Below are positions 10,261 through 19,253 of a DNA stretch of 64,000 nucleotides, piece after piece. Position 1 is the stretch's first letter; each line of letters begins with the position of its first letter. The stretch is from contig WLIA01000001.1 in NCBI GenBank assembly GCA_009702455.1, forward strand, positions 21,693 to 85,692, written 5' to 3'. A program made the translations under genes and the position numbers. Under the pieces are notes generated by a model. The model saw only the letters and a program-made list of their open reading frames with translations, did no database searches and was not told where the DNA came from. This stretch comes from Actinomycetota bacterium (GTDB lineage: Bacteria > Actinomycetota > Actinomycetes > Actinomycetales > Microbacteriaceae).

Positions 10261-11172
10261 TCACTCCGCAGGATCAACATCAATGAGCCCGAATCCAACC
10301 GGATTGGCGGCAGCCTTGAGTGGGTAGACATTCCAAACCTCGACCCCGTCCTTGCTCCTGCTTGGGCGGAGGTATCCAGAGGTAACAAGATTGCCATCCT
10401 CTAGTTCCACAACAACAGGAGTGACTAGCCGTTCAACTGATGAATTCAGCGGCCTGCCCTGATCATCAACTAAGCGAACATCCCTCAGCAAGTTACCTTC
10501 GGCGTCATAGGGGAAGATGTTCGTAACAGGCAGGCCGTTGTAGATCAAGCCAGTGGTTCTAGAGGCCGGGTTTCCATTGACCAATTCATCGGAAAGCTGA
10601 ATGGTATTCTCCGAGAGCCCATAGAACATAAGCGCCATAGGAAGAATTGCAATCGTTGTTGCAATTACCCTAACTCGACGCCACAGTGGTCCGAAGTTTG
10701 TCGAGCCCAGCCAGACTGAAATTGAGACCAGGGCGATCCAAGCTAGCCACTGTTCGAGCCCGGAGGGAACTCCGAGGTAGCCGTCATCACCCAAGATGTA
10801 GAGCTCCAAGAAACCATAGCTGCTTATCCCAATCGCTACCCAGAACAATGGCTTGAACGGTCTCAGGAAATCCCGCACGGCTTTTGCAACTGGGCTAGCG
10901 TCAAGTCGCTCTTGAATTCCGGCAACGAAGTCCTTGAAAACTCTTTTTTGAGGCGCCACAGGATCCAAGCCAGCTGCTTGACGCAAGTCATTTGCATACT
11001 CCAGTGAGTTAGGTAGAGAAAGCTCTCCGCTTTCATCCTCGGCACGTGCCTCTAGGTTTTCCCTAACCTCTCGGAGAATGTCTTCCCGCAGCCCCGGTCC
11101 TAAGTCCTGAAGGAACTCTTCGATTTCAGAAATGAACTTTTCCACTAGGCGGTTTTGAACTTTGTTGGTCAT
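10261..11172 (-). CDS. HAAS/DUF1700-like membrane protein
   Basis: N-terminal EKFISEIEEFLQDLGPGLREDILREVRENLEARAEDE, TM segments; 4-bp overlap with an upstream padR. Confidence 0.75.
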   Translation of the reverse strand: MTNKVQNRLVEKFISEIEEFLQDLGPGLREDILREVRENLEARAEDESGELSLPNSLEYANDLRQAAGLDPVAPQKRVFKDFVAGIQERLDASPVAKAVRDFLRPFKPLFWVAIGISSYGFLELYILGDDGYLGVPSGLEQWLAWIALVSISVWLGSTNFGPLWRRVRVIATTIAILPMALMFYGLSENTIQLSDELVNGNPASRTTGLIYNGLPVTNIFPYDAEGNLLRDVRLVDDQGRPLNSSVERLVTPVVVELEDGNLVTSGYLRPSRSKDGVEVWNVYPLKAAANPVGFGLIDVDPAE

Positions 11173-11519
11173 TTTGTAGCCCCCTTCTTGTTTTCTAGCG
11201 TTGACTCCGAGAGGAGTGATGCCATGGTTTTCGAGAAATCTGTCCAGGTCTTTTCGGCGTTCGCGAGCTCAATCTGACCCGGCTTTGTAATTGAGTAATA
11301 CTTCCTATTTGGGCCATCCTCAGACTCCATGAAGTAGCTCTTTAGTGAGCCTGAACCCTCCAGTCTGCGGAGGGTGCCATAGACCGAAGCATCCCCAATT
11401 TCAGTGAAGCCAGAGTCCCTGAGTCGCTTTGCAATCTCATACCCGTACTGGTCCTCGACGCTGATCACGGCAAGAATCGCTAGATCCAAGGCTCCCTTGA
11501 GTAGCTGTGTAGTGTCCAA
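11169..11519 (-). CDS. PadR-family transcriptional regulator
   Basis: LLKGALDLAILAVISVEDQYGYEIAKRLRDSGF...SVYGTLRRLEGSGSL. Confidence 0.92.
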   Translation of the reverse strand: MDTTQLLKGALDLAILAVISVEDQYGYEIAKRLRDSGFTEIGDASVYGTLRRLEGSGSLKSYFMESEDGPNRKYYSITKPGQIELANAEKTWTDFSKTMASLLSESTLENKKGATK

Positions 11520-11532
11520 AGCACACCTCCTA

Positions 11533-11566
11533 TGTAATCAAGAGTATTGTGTAATACAGAGTAGTG
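11533..11566. repeat. Tandem imperfect 17-bp repeat in the padR promoter region
   Basis: TGTAATCAAGAGTATTG / TGTAATACAGAGTAGTG (14/17 by eye), containing GTATT-N4-AATAC. Confidence 0.6.
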
Positions 11567-12082
11567 TCAAGTGAGGTCCGCGTGTCGCGGAATAAGATTT
11601 CACCAAGGGGGAAAATGACAACTGGCAGACCTGAGTCGCACCTACTGCGTGAGCTTCATGTGTTAGCAAGTGCGGTGGTGGTGCTCGTCGGCTTTTTGGC
11701 TGATCCGTTCATCGTTCAAAAGATCGGACCCGTCCAGGTAATTCAATCCTTTGGCATCCTTTTCGTGGCAGGGGCAATAGCTTTTTGGGCTATTGGCTTG
11801 ATTCTCACCAGAAAGCTGCCTGTTGTGATCAACGTCTGGTCTGTCATCGTTTCGGCTACCGCAAACATGGCAGCGGTTGGCGGATCTTTTCTTGCCTTCA
11901 GAATTTGGTACAACAAGTGGCCCTTCAATCTTGAGCCTGTTGAACCCACCGGCTTTGAGGGTCCTGGAGCGCCCCTCTTCATACTGCTTGTGCTCCTAGC
12001 CTTCTCGGGATTGGTTTGGCTCCTTGGCCTCCTCGCAGTAGGGGCAACAACACTCAATCAGGATCTGAAACTAATTGATTGA
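11564..12082 (+). CDS. Membrane protein, unknown function
   Basis: 172-aa ORF with several TM segments; true start may be ATG at 11615. Confidence 0.55.
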   Translation: MSSEVRVSRNKISPRGKMTTGRPESHLLRELHVLASAVVVLVGFLADPFIVQKIGPVQVIQSFGILFVAGAIAFWAIGLILTRKLPVVINVWSVIVSATANMAAVGGSFLAFRIWYNKWPFNLEPVEPTGFEGPGAPLFILLVLLAFSGLVWLLGLLAVGATTLNQDLKLID

Positions 12083-12130
12083 ACTTGGGTCCAGGTGCCA
12101 TAGTGCGAAATCCAATTTTACCGGCCCAGT

Positions 12131-13069
12131 TTATGAAAGCCGCAGTTCGTTGGCTTGCAGAATTTCACAAAGTTTCCCAGCAGCTTCACTTGCCCGAACC
12201 AACGAGCTTTGAAGTCCTTGCCCCTTAGCGAGCCAGCCGCAAAGGATGCCCGCAAATCTATCTCCCGCACCTGTTGTGTCTTTTATGCTTGACGCTTTCC
12301 AGGCTGGCACGAGACCAGAGAAAAGGGGGCCGGCAAAAACTGAACCTTCCGATCCCATAGTTATCACTACAGTCCTATTCTTGGTTGCCAAGTTGTTTGC
12401 AACTTCAGTTGCATCAGCCGGGGAGAGGATTTCTCTTCCTGTTAACTCTGAAGCCTCGTGCTTGTTGAGAAGCAGTACAGCGCAGGATTCGATTAGGGAG
12501 CTGTCCCCTTCGCGCATCGGAGAGGGGTTCAGGGCAACGCGAATGTTCAATTCCTGGCAGAGCGTCATCACCCTGCTGTTGGCTTTGGAGGAAATTTCGC
12601 CTTGAAGCATAACGAGCGGAGGTGCGTGTTTTTTGATACTGCCTTCTAGGAAGTCGAGGGTCAGCATTTGGTTTGCCCCTGGATTTACAATTACGAAATT
12701 TTCTCCGGTATGGGAAACGCAAATCCACGCTGAACCAGTTGAATGGGAAGACGGCTGAATCTCGAGAGTCAGGTTGGATAAGTGGCGGGTCGCTTGCTTA
12801 ATGGAGTCAATGTCATTTGGGTTGGCAGAGCAAACAAGTACAACTCGGGCTCCAGTCATGGCGGCCGCCAGGGCCTGGTTTAGACCCTTCCCCCCAAGCG
12901 ACACCCTATTCTCATCGCTAGTGCAGGTTTCACCCGGGTTCGGAAAGTGATCTACATAGGTTGTTGTGTCGATGTTGACCGATCCAACTACCAAGATGTC
13001 GACCGAGCCTTCGTTCGCTGAGTCTGGAAATTGTGACCTGTTCGTTACCAATAGTGCTCCATTCTCCAA
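12131..13069 (-). CDS. PfkB-family carbohydrate kinase (ribokinase-like)
   Basis: VVGSVNIDTTTYVDHFPNPGET...GGKGLNQALAAAMTGA and C-terminal DTTGAGDRFAGILCGWLA. Confidence 0.92.
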   Translation of the reverse strand: MENGALLVTNRSQFPDSANEGSVDILVVGSVNIDTTTYVDHFPNPGETCTSDENRVSLGGKGLNQALAAAMTGARVVLVCSANPNDIDSIKQATRHLSNLTLEIQPSSHSTGSAWICVSHTGENFVIVNPGANQMLTLDFLEGSIKKHAPPLVMLQGEISSKANSRVMTLCQELNIRVALNPSPMREGDSSLIESCAVLLLNKHEASELTGREILSPADATEVANNLATKNRTVVITMGSEGSVFAGPLFSGLVPAWKASSIKDTTGAGDRFAGILCGWLAKGQGLQSSLVRASEAAGKLCEILQANELRLS

Positions 13070-13087
13070 CTGCTTGACATTCCAATT

Positions 13088-13123
13088 AGTCTAGACTCAA
13101 CACGAATTGCCCAACACGTGTTG
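13088..13123. promoter_or_regulatory. Divergent operator region, candidate LacI-family sites
   Basis: Two perfect palindromes: AGTCTAGACT (13088-13097) and CAACACGTGTTG (13112-13123), centres 25 bp apart, between the kinase and SBP genes. Confidence 0.5.
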
Positions 13124-13162
13124 ACGTAATTTACTAAGAGTAACTTTAAACGAAAGGTAATC

Positions 13163-14515
13163 ATGAAACCAAAGCTTGCCGCCTCGGGATTGAAGTCAGC
13201 CGCGATAACCGCACTGCTTACCCTATTGGCTGGTTGCACTGCTCCGATGGCTGACCAAGGCGAAGTCATAACCATGTGGCGTCCGATCACCTCAGATGCC
13301 GAGCAAACCTACATCCAGGAGAATTTTGTGGATGCCTACAACGCCACTAATCCGGTAAACCCTGTCGAAGTTAGCTACCGAGACTGGAACACCGCCGCAC
13401 AGCTTCAGCAGGCTTCTGTTGCAGCAGGTGAAGGCCCCGACATCATCTACACAGCGGGTCCCTCAAACGCCCTTGCTTACATTCAAGCTGGACAGCTGTT
13501 GCCTCTCAATAAGTACGCGGAGGAATTTGGCTGGAATGACAAGATTCAACCTTGGGCACTAGAAACAGGTTATTCAGAAGCGAATCTTTATCTGATACCA
13601 GAGACCTACGAGACAATGTTGATGCTCTACAGCCCGGAGACTTTTGAGGCAAATGGTTGGTCCGTGGCATCAAATCGTTCAGACTTTGACACCTTTGTAC
13701 AACAGTCACAGGATGCAGGAATGACTGCCATTGCGACCGGTAACAAGAGCTGGGCACCCACCACCGAACACTTGCTCAGTGTTGTTCTTAATAACGTTGC
13801 CGGACCAGAAGCGGTCTATGAGGCTCTATCTGGAAATAAGTCCTGGACTGATCCTGAGTTTGTGGACGCAATCACAACTATGAAGGGCTGGTTCGACTCA
13901 AAGGCGATGGGCGGCGGGTCGGAAATGTACTTCTCAACAACGGTTGAAGAGTTGTACAACTCGATTGCCACTGATACCGCTAGTACCTACTGGACCGGTT
14001 CATGGGCGTTCAACAACGTCGGAGAGTACTTTCCTGAAGATGGACAGGGAAAGTCGTGGGACTGGTCTCTAGTGCCACCGCTGTCAGACCGGGTTTCTGA
14101 GCCACCAGTTTCGATCGGGATTGGAAGAACAATCGCCGTGAACGCTGCCACCAAGAATCCGGATGGTGCAGCGGCCTACATAAACTGGCTCATCCAGAAT
14201 CCGAAGGCTCAGCTGGCCAAGACAGCAGCTATCGGTGTGGCACCTATGCCGCTGATGTTCGATGCTGCCGATTTCCCAGCCGACATTGATCCGCGTGTTG
14301 CCAGTCTGTATCAGACGATTGCCGATGCAAAAACCATTGGGTACCTAACTTGGACCTTCTGGCCCCCAAAGAGCAATAGATACCTATATGAAGAGATGGA
14401 TAAAGTCATCGTCGGAGACCTCTCCGTTGAAGACTACCTGGCTGGCCTCGATGCGCTCTTTGCGCAAGAGCTTGCTGAGGGCTTAGTGCCACCAAGGCCT
14501 AACCCGAGTAACTAA
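13163..14515 (+). CDS. Sugar ABC transporter substrate-binding lipoprotein (family 1)
   Basis: Lipobox LLAGC, extracellular solute-binding protein layout, followed by two MalF/MalG-type permeases. Confidence 0.9.
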   Translation: MKPKLAASGLKSAAITALLTLLAGCTAPMADQGEVITMWRPITSDAEQTYIQENFVDAYNATNPVNPVEVSYRDWNTAAQLQQASVAAGEGPDIIYTAGPSNALAYIQAGQLLPLNKYAEEFGWNDKIQPWALETGYSEANLYLIPETYETMLMLYSPETFEANGWSVASNRSDFDTFVQQSQDAGMTAIATGNKSWAPTTEHLLSVVLNNVAGPEAVYEALSGNKSWTDPEFVDAITTMKGWFDSKAMGGGSEMYFSTTVEELYNSIATDTASTYWTGSWAFNNVGEYFPEDGQGKSWDWSLVPPLSDRVSEPPVSIGIGRTIAVNAATKNPDGAAAYINWLIQNPKAQLAKTAAIGVAPMPLMFDAADFPADIDPRVASLYQTIADAKTIGYLTWTFWPPKSNRYLYEEMDKVIVGDLSVEDYLAGLDALFAQELAEGLVPPRPNPSN

Positions 14516-14533
14516 TCGATCCTTAGGGGCCAC

Positions 14534-14563
14534 GTGAGTCCAATCCTCTTGGGTTGGACTCAC
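14534..14563 (+). promoter_or_regulatory. Intercistronic stem-loop between SBP and permease genes
   Basis: GTGAGTCCAA-N10-TTGGACTCAC, perfect 10-bp stem. Confidence 0.75.
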
Positions 14564-14582
14564 AGGGCCATGGAGCAAAAAC

Positions 14583-15449
14583 ATGCAAAAGAAACAAATT
14601 CGAATCGGTTGGTTCTATCTGCTACCGCTGCTTACAGTCAATGGTGTAGTGGTATTCCTGCCAGCCGTGAGCAATGTATTCCTATCCTTCACTTCCTGGT
14701 CTGGACTTGGACAACCGAAATGGATCGGAATCGATAACTACATCCGTCTACTCCAAGATGATGTGGTTCATCAGGCCATTCTCAGGAACCTCGTGTGGAC
14801 ACTCATTTTTCTAATAGTGCCAATGGGGCTCGCGCTATTCGGCGCTTACTTGGTCCTTCGAGCGCCAGCAGCGGGGACCTTTTTTCGGTTGGTATTTTTT
14901 ACCCCGTACATTGTTTCGACTGTGGTGTCTGCCTCAGTTTGGAGTTTTCTTTACTCACCAACGCTCGGTCTTTCCCCACTTCTTTTTGGGGCCGGAGCGG
15001 ACACACCAAACCTATTGGGCAATGGGGACACCGCTCTTTATGCAGTCGCATTGGCAAACATTTGGCAGTGGTGGGGCTTTCTGATGATGGTCTTTTTTGC
15101 TGCCATGCAATCTGTCAATCCAAGCCTTTACGAGGCAGCCGAACTTGATGGTGCTGGCGCCTTCCGAAAACTGATTAGCGTCACACTCCCAGCAATTCGA
15201 CCAACGATCATGTTTCTTGCGCTCATGACCGTGATCTGGTCATTTCTCATTTTTGATTACATCTTCATCATGACCGGGGGCGGTCCTGCGGGAAAGACCG
15301 AAGTGTTGGGGACCCTTCTCTACAAATCGGCCTTTTGGTCGCGAGAAGCTGGTTATGCCGCGTCCATCGGAGTCCTCATGGGGCTAATCAGCCTTTTTGT
15401 AGTTGGTATCTATTTGTCGCTCAGAAAGAGGCTCAAGTGGGAAATTTAA
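14583..15449 (+). CDS. Carbohydrate ABC transporter permease (MalF/UgpA type)
   Basis: LYEAAELDGAGAFRKLISVTLPAIRPTIMF EAA-loop. Confidence 0.93.
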   Translation: MQKKQIRIGWFYLLPLLTVNGVVVFLPAVSNVFLSFTSWSGLGQPKWIGIDNYIRLLQDDVVHQAILRNLVWTLIFLIVPMGLALFGAYLVLRAPAAGTFFRLVFFTPYIVSTVVSASVWSFLYSPTLGLSPLLFGAGADTPNLLGNGDTALYAVALANIWQWWGFLMMVFFAAMQSVNPSLYEAAELDGAGAFRKLISVTLPAIRPTIMFLALMTVIWSFLIFDYIFIMTGGGPAGKTEVLGTLLYKSAFWSREAGYAASIGVLMGLISLFVVGIYLSLRKRLKWEI

Positions 15450-16300
15450 AAACAAAAAGGAAGACCCTGAGTCCAAAAAATACCCTCATCGAGGTTGCAC
15501 GTTTCACGGTTCTGGGTTTGTTAGCTGTCTTTTCAGCTGTGCCATTGCTGGTTACTGTATGGAATTCGCTAAAGACTCAAGTGGAGATTGCAAATAACCC
15601 GCTGGGTCTTCCATCGGACCCCAAGTGGCAAAATTATCTTGATGCCTGGACCGTGGGGAATTTCGGTACAGGTTTCGCAAGTTCGGTGGCGGTGGTGGTC
15701 GGCAGTGTATTGCTGATCGCGATTGTTTCAACCATGGCCGCCTATGCGCTCTCAAGGTTGGATTTTCCAAAATCCGGAACTTTGATTCTGTATCTATTGG
15801 TGCTGAACTCACTGCCAATCCAACTATTTCTCGTTCCGCTGTTTTTCGTTTGGTCCAGACTTGGTCTTTATGATACTCATCTAGGGCTGGTAATTATCTA
15901 CACTGCCGTGAACGCTCCATTTGCGACTCTCTTACTGCGATCATTCATGATTGGCATTCCGAGAGACTACGAGGATGCAGCCAGAGTTGATGGCGCTGGT
16001 GAATTCAAGGTCTTTTTGTCTGTGACGCTACCCCTCGTCTGGAGTGGGATATTAACCATTTCATTGGTGGCATGTCTAGCTGTTTACAACGAGTTCTTCC
16101 TTGCATTGATGTTCATTCAAAGCCCGGAACTTATGCCAATTTCAACCAGCCTTTTCAATTTCCGGAATGGGTTCAGCACAAATTTCCCGCTTCAAGCAGC
16201 TGCCGGGATGATGATGCTGGCCCCCATGATGCTGGCCTTTCTGGTTCTTCACAAACGATTTGTCAGCGGAATCACTTCCAGCGGATTAGCGGGGTCGTAA
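15437..16300 (+). CDS. Carbohydrate ABC transporter permease (MalG/UgpE type)
   Basis: DYEDAARVDGAGEFKVFLSVTLPLVWSGI EAA-loop; GTG start at 15437 overlapping the previous gene. Confidence 0.92.
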   Translation: MGNLKTKRKTLSPKNTLIEVARFTVLGLLAVFSAVPLLVTVWNSLKTQVEIANNPLGLPSDPKWQNYLDAWTVGNFGTGFASSVAVVVGSVLLIAIVSTMAAYALSRLDFPKSGTLILYLLVLNSLPIQLFLVPLFFVWSRLGLYDTHLGLVIIYTAVNAPFATLLLRSFMIGIPRDYEDAARVDGAGEFKVFLSVTLPLVWSGILTISLVACLAVYNEFFLALMFIQSPELMPISTSLFNFRNGFSTNFPLQAAAGMMMLAPMMLAFLVLHKRFVSGITSSGLAGS

Positions 16301-16306
16301 GTTTTG

Positions 16307-17647
16307 ATGTATCCATCTTTTCGAGTGTTACGCAAAAATTTTGAGGCACTTGTCAGCTCAAAATCACTTTCGGGTTACGATGTTTCAGGGCTATTGGAGA
16401 AGTTGCAGAGCACCCCTGACGATTACCAAAAACTTTTTCAGCTTGGGCAAGAGATAGAACAGCGCCCGCTAAGGGAATCCTGGAAGTACGTCGAACCTAA
16501 CGCTCTTGATTTGATTCTCCAGCAGAGTAGTTTCGTAAGTTCGGCGCCGGTTCCAGCTTTGTTGGCATCTGACGTTTTTCACCGGGCGAGGGCAGGTTTT
16601 CTGTCTTCTGTTGTGGGGTGCGTTTTAGGTAAGCCAGTTGAAGTTCATCTTGATTCAAAATCCCTCATCAACGCTTTGGAAAAGTCGAACCAGTTCCCAA
16701 TTCAGGGTTACATTTCAAAAACAATTGTGGAGAACGGCGGATTGGATTTCCTGCATAAAGACGCCCCGGTTTCGTTTGCAGAGAACCTCCGAAACGTTCC
16801 ACCAGATGATGACATCAACTACACCCTCGTCGGCCTTGTTCTTCTTGAAAAGTTCGGACCCGACTTCGCGCAATCCGATCTTGCAGCAATCTGGCGGGAT
16901 TCACTTCCGCTTGGATTTACCTGGGGGCCGGAAAGGCTTTTTCTGAGTCGCTACGCAATGGAGATGGGGCTCGACGACAATCCTCAAATTGAAGTAGCTG
17001 GTTTTGCAGACTCGCTTAATCCAGGTTCTGAACTTTGTGGCGCATTGATCCGATCGCATATCTATGGATATGCATCCCCCGGAGACCCACTTCAGGCGGC
17101 AAGCCTGGCCTGGCGGGATGCGACGATGACTCATAGGGGAAATGGTGTGTATGGATCAATGTATCTTGCCTCGGCAATAGCCATAGCCTTTGTTGAAAAG
17201 AACCCTGAGGCAATATTCCGCCGCGCTTTAGAGTTCATCCCTCAGAAGTCACGTTTACATGAGGCGATCGCATACGCTATCGACTCCGTCATGAATTCGC
17301 CAACTTGGGAATCTGCCTATGAGTTGATTCATGGGAGGTATGGAGACTTCGGTCATTGCAAAATTTTCCAGGAAATTGGAACAGTTGTTAACTCAGTTTG
17401 CTTCGCTGGCAGTATTTCAGAAGGGTTGAAAATTCAGTTATACCAAGGCAACGACACAGATAGTTTTGGTTCTGCAGCAGGTGCAATCCTTGGCGTTTAT
17501 TTCGGCGAAGGGAATTTGGAAGAGAGCTGGATCTCCCCCTTTCAGGACAAACTACATAGCGCGCTTGCGGGTTTTCATGATCTTTCCCTGGACTCCGTTG
17601 CCTGGAGAGTGGGAAAAGTGGCGACTCTAGGGCTTGATGTAGACTAA
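16307..17647 (+). CDS. ADP-ribosylglycohydrolase-family protein
   Basis: ARAGFLSSVVGCVLGKPVEVHL, PPDDDINYTLVGLVLLE and GNDTDSFGSAAGAILG match the family's metal-binding Asp motifs. Confidence 0.85.
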   Translation: MYPSFRVLRKNFEALVSSKSLSGYDVSGLLEKLQSTPDDYQKLFQLGQEIEQRPLRESWKYVEPNALDLILQQSSFVSSAPVPALLASDVFHRARAGFLSSVVGCVLGKPVEVHLDSKSLINALEKSNQFPIQGYISKTIVENGGLDFLHKDAPVSFAENLRNVPPDDDINYTLVGLVLLEKFGPDFAQSDLAAIWRDSLPLGFTWGPERLFLSRYAMEMGLDDNPQIEVAGFADSLNPGSELCGALIRSHIYGYASPGDPLQAASLAWRDATMTHRGNGVYGSMYLASAIAIAFVEKNPEAIFRRALEFIPQKSRLHEAIAYAIDSVMNSPTWESAYELIHGRYGDFGHCKIFQEIGTVVNSVCFAGSISEGLKIQLYQGNDTDSFGSAAGAILGVYFGEGNLEESWISPFQDKLHSALAGFHDLSLDSVAWRVGKVATLGLDVD

Positions 17648-17659
17648 GCAACAAGACCT

Positions 17660-17679
17660 AACTGATTATCCAATTAGTT
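17660..17679. promoter_or_regulatory. Inverted repeat upstream of lacI-type gene
   Basis: AACTGATT-ATCC-AATTAGTT (one mismatch), 16 bp upstream of the lacI-type start. Confidence 0.4.
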
Positions 17680-17695
17680 TCATAGAGGTGGGCAA

Positions 17696-18703
17696 TTGGT
17701 AAAGCGCGCAGACGTTGCTGCCTTGGCCGGAGTATCGCCGTCGGTAGTCAGCTACGTGCTAAACGGAGGCCCGCGTCACGTCTCAGAGCCCACTCGATTA
17801 AATGTACTTGCCGCGGTAAAACAGCTCGGCTACACGCCGAATGCTCTTGCTGCTGGCCTAAGGCGAGGGGCAACAAAGACAATCGGAATGATAATGCCCT
17901 CGCCGGTCAACCCTTATCTAGCTGAACTTGCTGATCAAATCGAAGAACAAGCAGCGGAACTCGGATATTCGATTCAAATTTCCATATCCCGCAATGATCG
18001 TGAACAGGATATCGGAAGCATTCGTGGGCTTCTTGATCGTCAGGTGGATGGATTGATAGTTCTGTCGACCTCCGCCTTCGAGTCTCTGCAAGCCCTAGGA
18101 AGAGACCAAGTTCCTATCGTGGTAATTGACCATATTTCCGAGCGGTCGAGAGTTTCGAGTGTTCACGTGAATAACGAACTCGAATCAAGGAAAGCGGTTC
18201 ACTATCTTCACCAGCTCGGTCACGAAACAATCGCATGCCTATCTGGTCCACAGGAAGTTCCAACCAGTGACGAGCGTATTTCCGGTTGGCGTTTAGCCCA
18301 GCAGGAATCTGGGTTTAGTGATTCTGATTCCCTCATTGTGAGAGCTCCCTATACGGCCCAGGGGGGCTGGGACGCAACGGCAGAACTTATTGATATGACG
18401 AATTTGAAACCCACCGCTGTTTTCGTTGCTTCGGATGCTCAGGCTCAAGGATTACTTGCTGCACTCTCGGAGAGGGGTATTTCAGTACCCTCCGAAATGT
18501 CAGTCATAAGCTTTGATGGCAGTGCTACCTCTCGCTTCACCTCTCCGCCCTTGACTGTAGTGATGCAGCCTGCTCAAGAAATTGTTGAGATTGCCCTAAA
18601 TGAGCTTCTTAGGAAGATTGCTGAGCCGAACTCCGAACCTGCGCACATTGTCATGAACTGTCAACTCATTGAACGAGCTAGCACGGCAGCACCTGCTAGA
18701 TAA
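17696..18703 (+). CDS. LacI-family transcriptional regulator
   Basis: N-terminal VKRADVAALAGVSPSVVSYVLNGGPRHVSEPTRLNVLAAVKQLGYTPN. Confidence 0.95.
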   Translation: MVKRADVAALAGVSPSVVSYVLNGGPRHVSEPTRLNVLAAVKQLGYTPNALAAGLRRGATKTIGMIMPSPVNPYLAELADQIEEQAAELGYSIQISISRNDREQDIGSIRGLLDRQVDGLIVLSTSAFESLQALGRDQVPIVVIDHISERSRVSSVHVNNELESRKAVHYLHQLGHETIACLSGPQEVPTSDERISGWRLAQQESGFSDSDSLIVRAPYTAQGGWDATAELIDMTNLKPTAVFVASDAQAQGLLAALSERGISVPSEMSVISFDGSATSRFTSPPLTVVMQPAQEIVEIALNELLRKIAEPNSEPAHIVMNCQLIERASTAAPAR

Positions 18704-19021
18704 GTTGGGTGATCAAAATCTGAGGCCTTCAGACTTTGGATCAACAATCGACTACATTTCGCAATTTAGGGTGTCCACGAACATGTCTCAACGGTCTTTG
18801 TTTCACTGCAGTTACGGCGCCTGAAATACACATTTCTATTCTGAACCGACCCGTTTCTGGCCTGGTTTGCAAATCCAGGCAACACAAAATCTTGGGAAAT
18901 CCGGAGAGCAACAGCAGATCAGGTTCGGCTATCCACATCGAAGCAAGCAAGTCGTCCAATACTTGAGCCGACACCAGTGCAAACCTAATAACCATTTGCA
19001 CACACACTTGCACAATCAAAC

Positions 19022-19070
19022 AAAAACTCCCTCTCAGAAGTGCCTTCTCAGGCTCTAAATCAAGGGAGTT
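19022..19070 (-). terminator. Rho-independent terminator downstream of tRNA-Ser
   Basis: On minus strand AACTCCCT...AGGGAGTTTTT with an inner AGAAG/CTTCT stem. Confidence 0.7.
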
Positions 19071-19072
19071 GC

Positions 19073-19160
19073 TGGCGGAGAATGGGGGATTCGAACCCCC
19101 GAGGGCTTGCACCCAACGCGCTTTCCAAGCGCGCGCCATAGGCCACTAGGCGAATTCTCC
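19073..19160 (-). tRNA. tRNA-Ser (anticodon GGA), CCA encoded
   Basis: GGAGAATTCGCCTAGTGGCC...GCGCTTGGAAAGCGC...long variable arm...GGGGGTTCGAATCCCCCATTCTCCGCCA. Confidence 0.95.
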
Positions 19161-19253
19161 TGGGTTGTGATCGACTTGCGATAACCGCACAAGTCTAACG
19201 GTGCACTCATCCTCGCCGGTTAGCGGTTGCTTTCAGTGGGTAGGGTGATAGGC

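Noticed and set aside
18741-19139. 132-aa minus-strand ORF MARAWKARWVQALGG...
   Set aside because: Its N-terminus is a translation of the tRNA-Ser gene and its terminator; spurious read-through of RNA sequence.
9505-19160. tRNA-Ser-associated integrative island with att repeats
   Set aside because: No integrase, and I could not find a copy of the tRNA-Ser 3' end near 9.5-10 kb.
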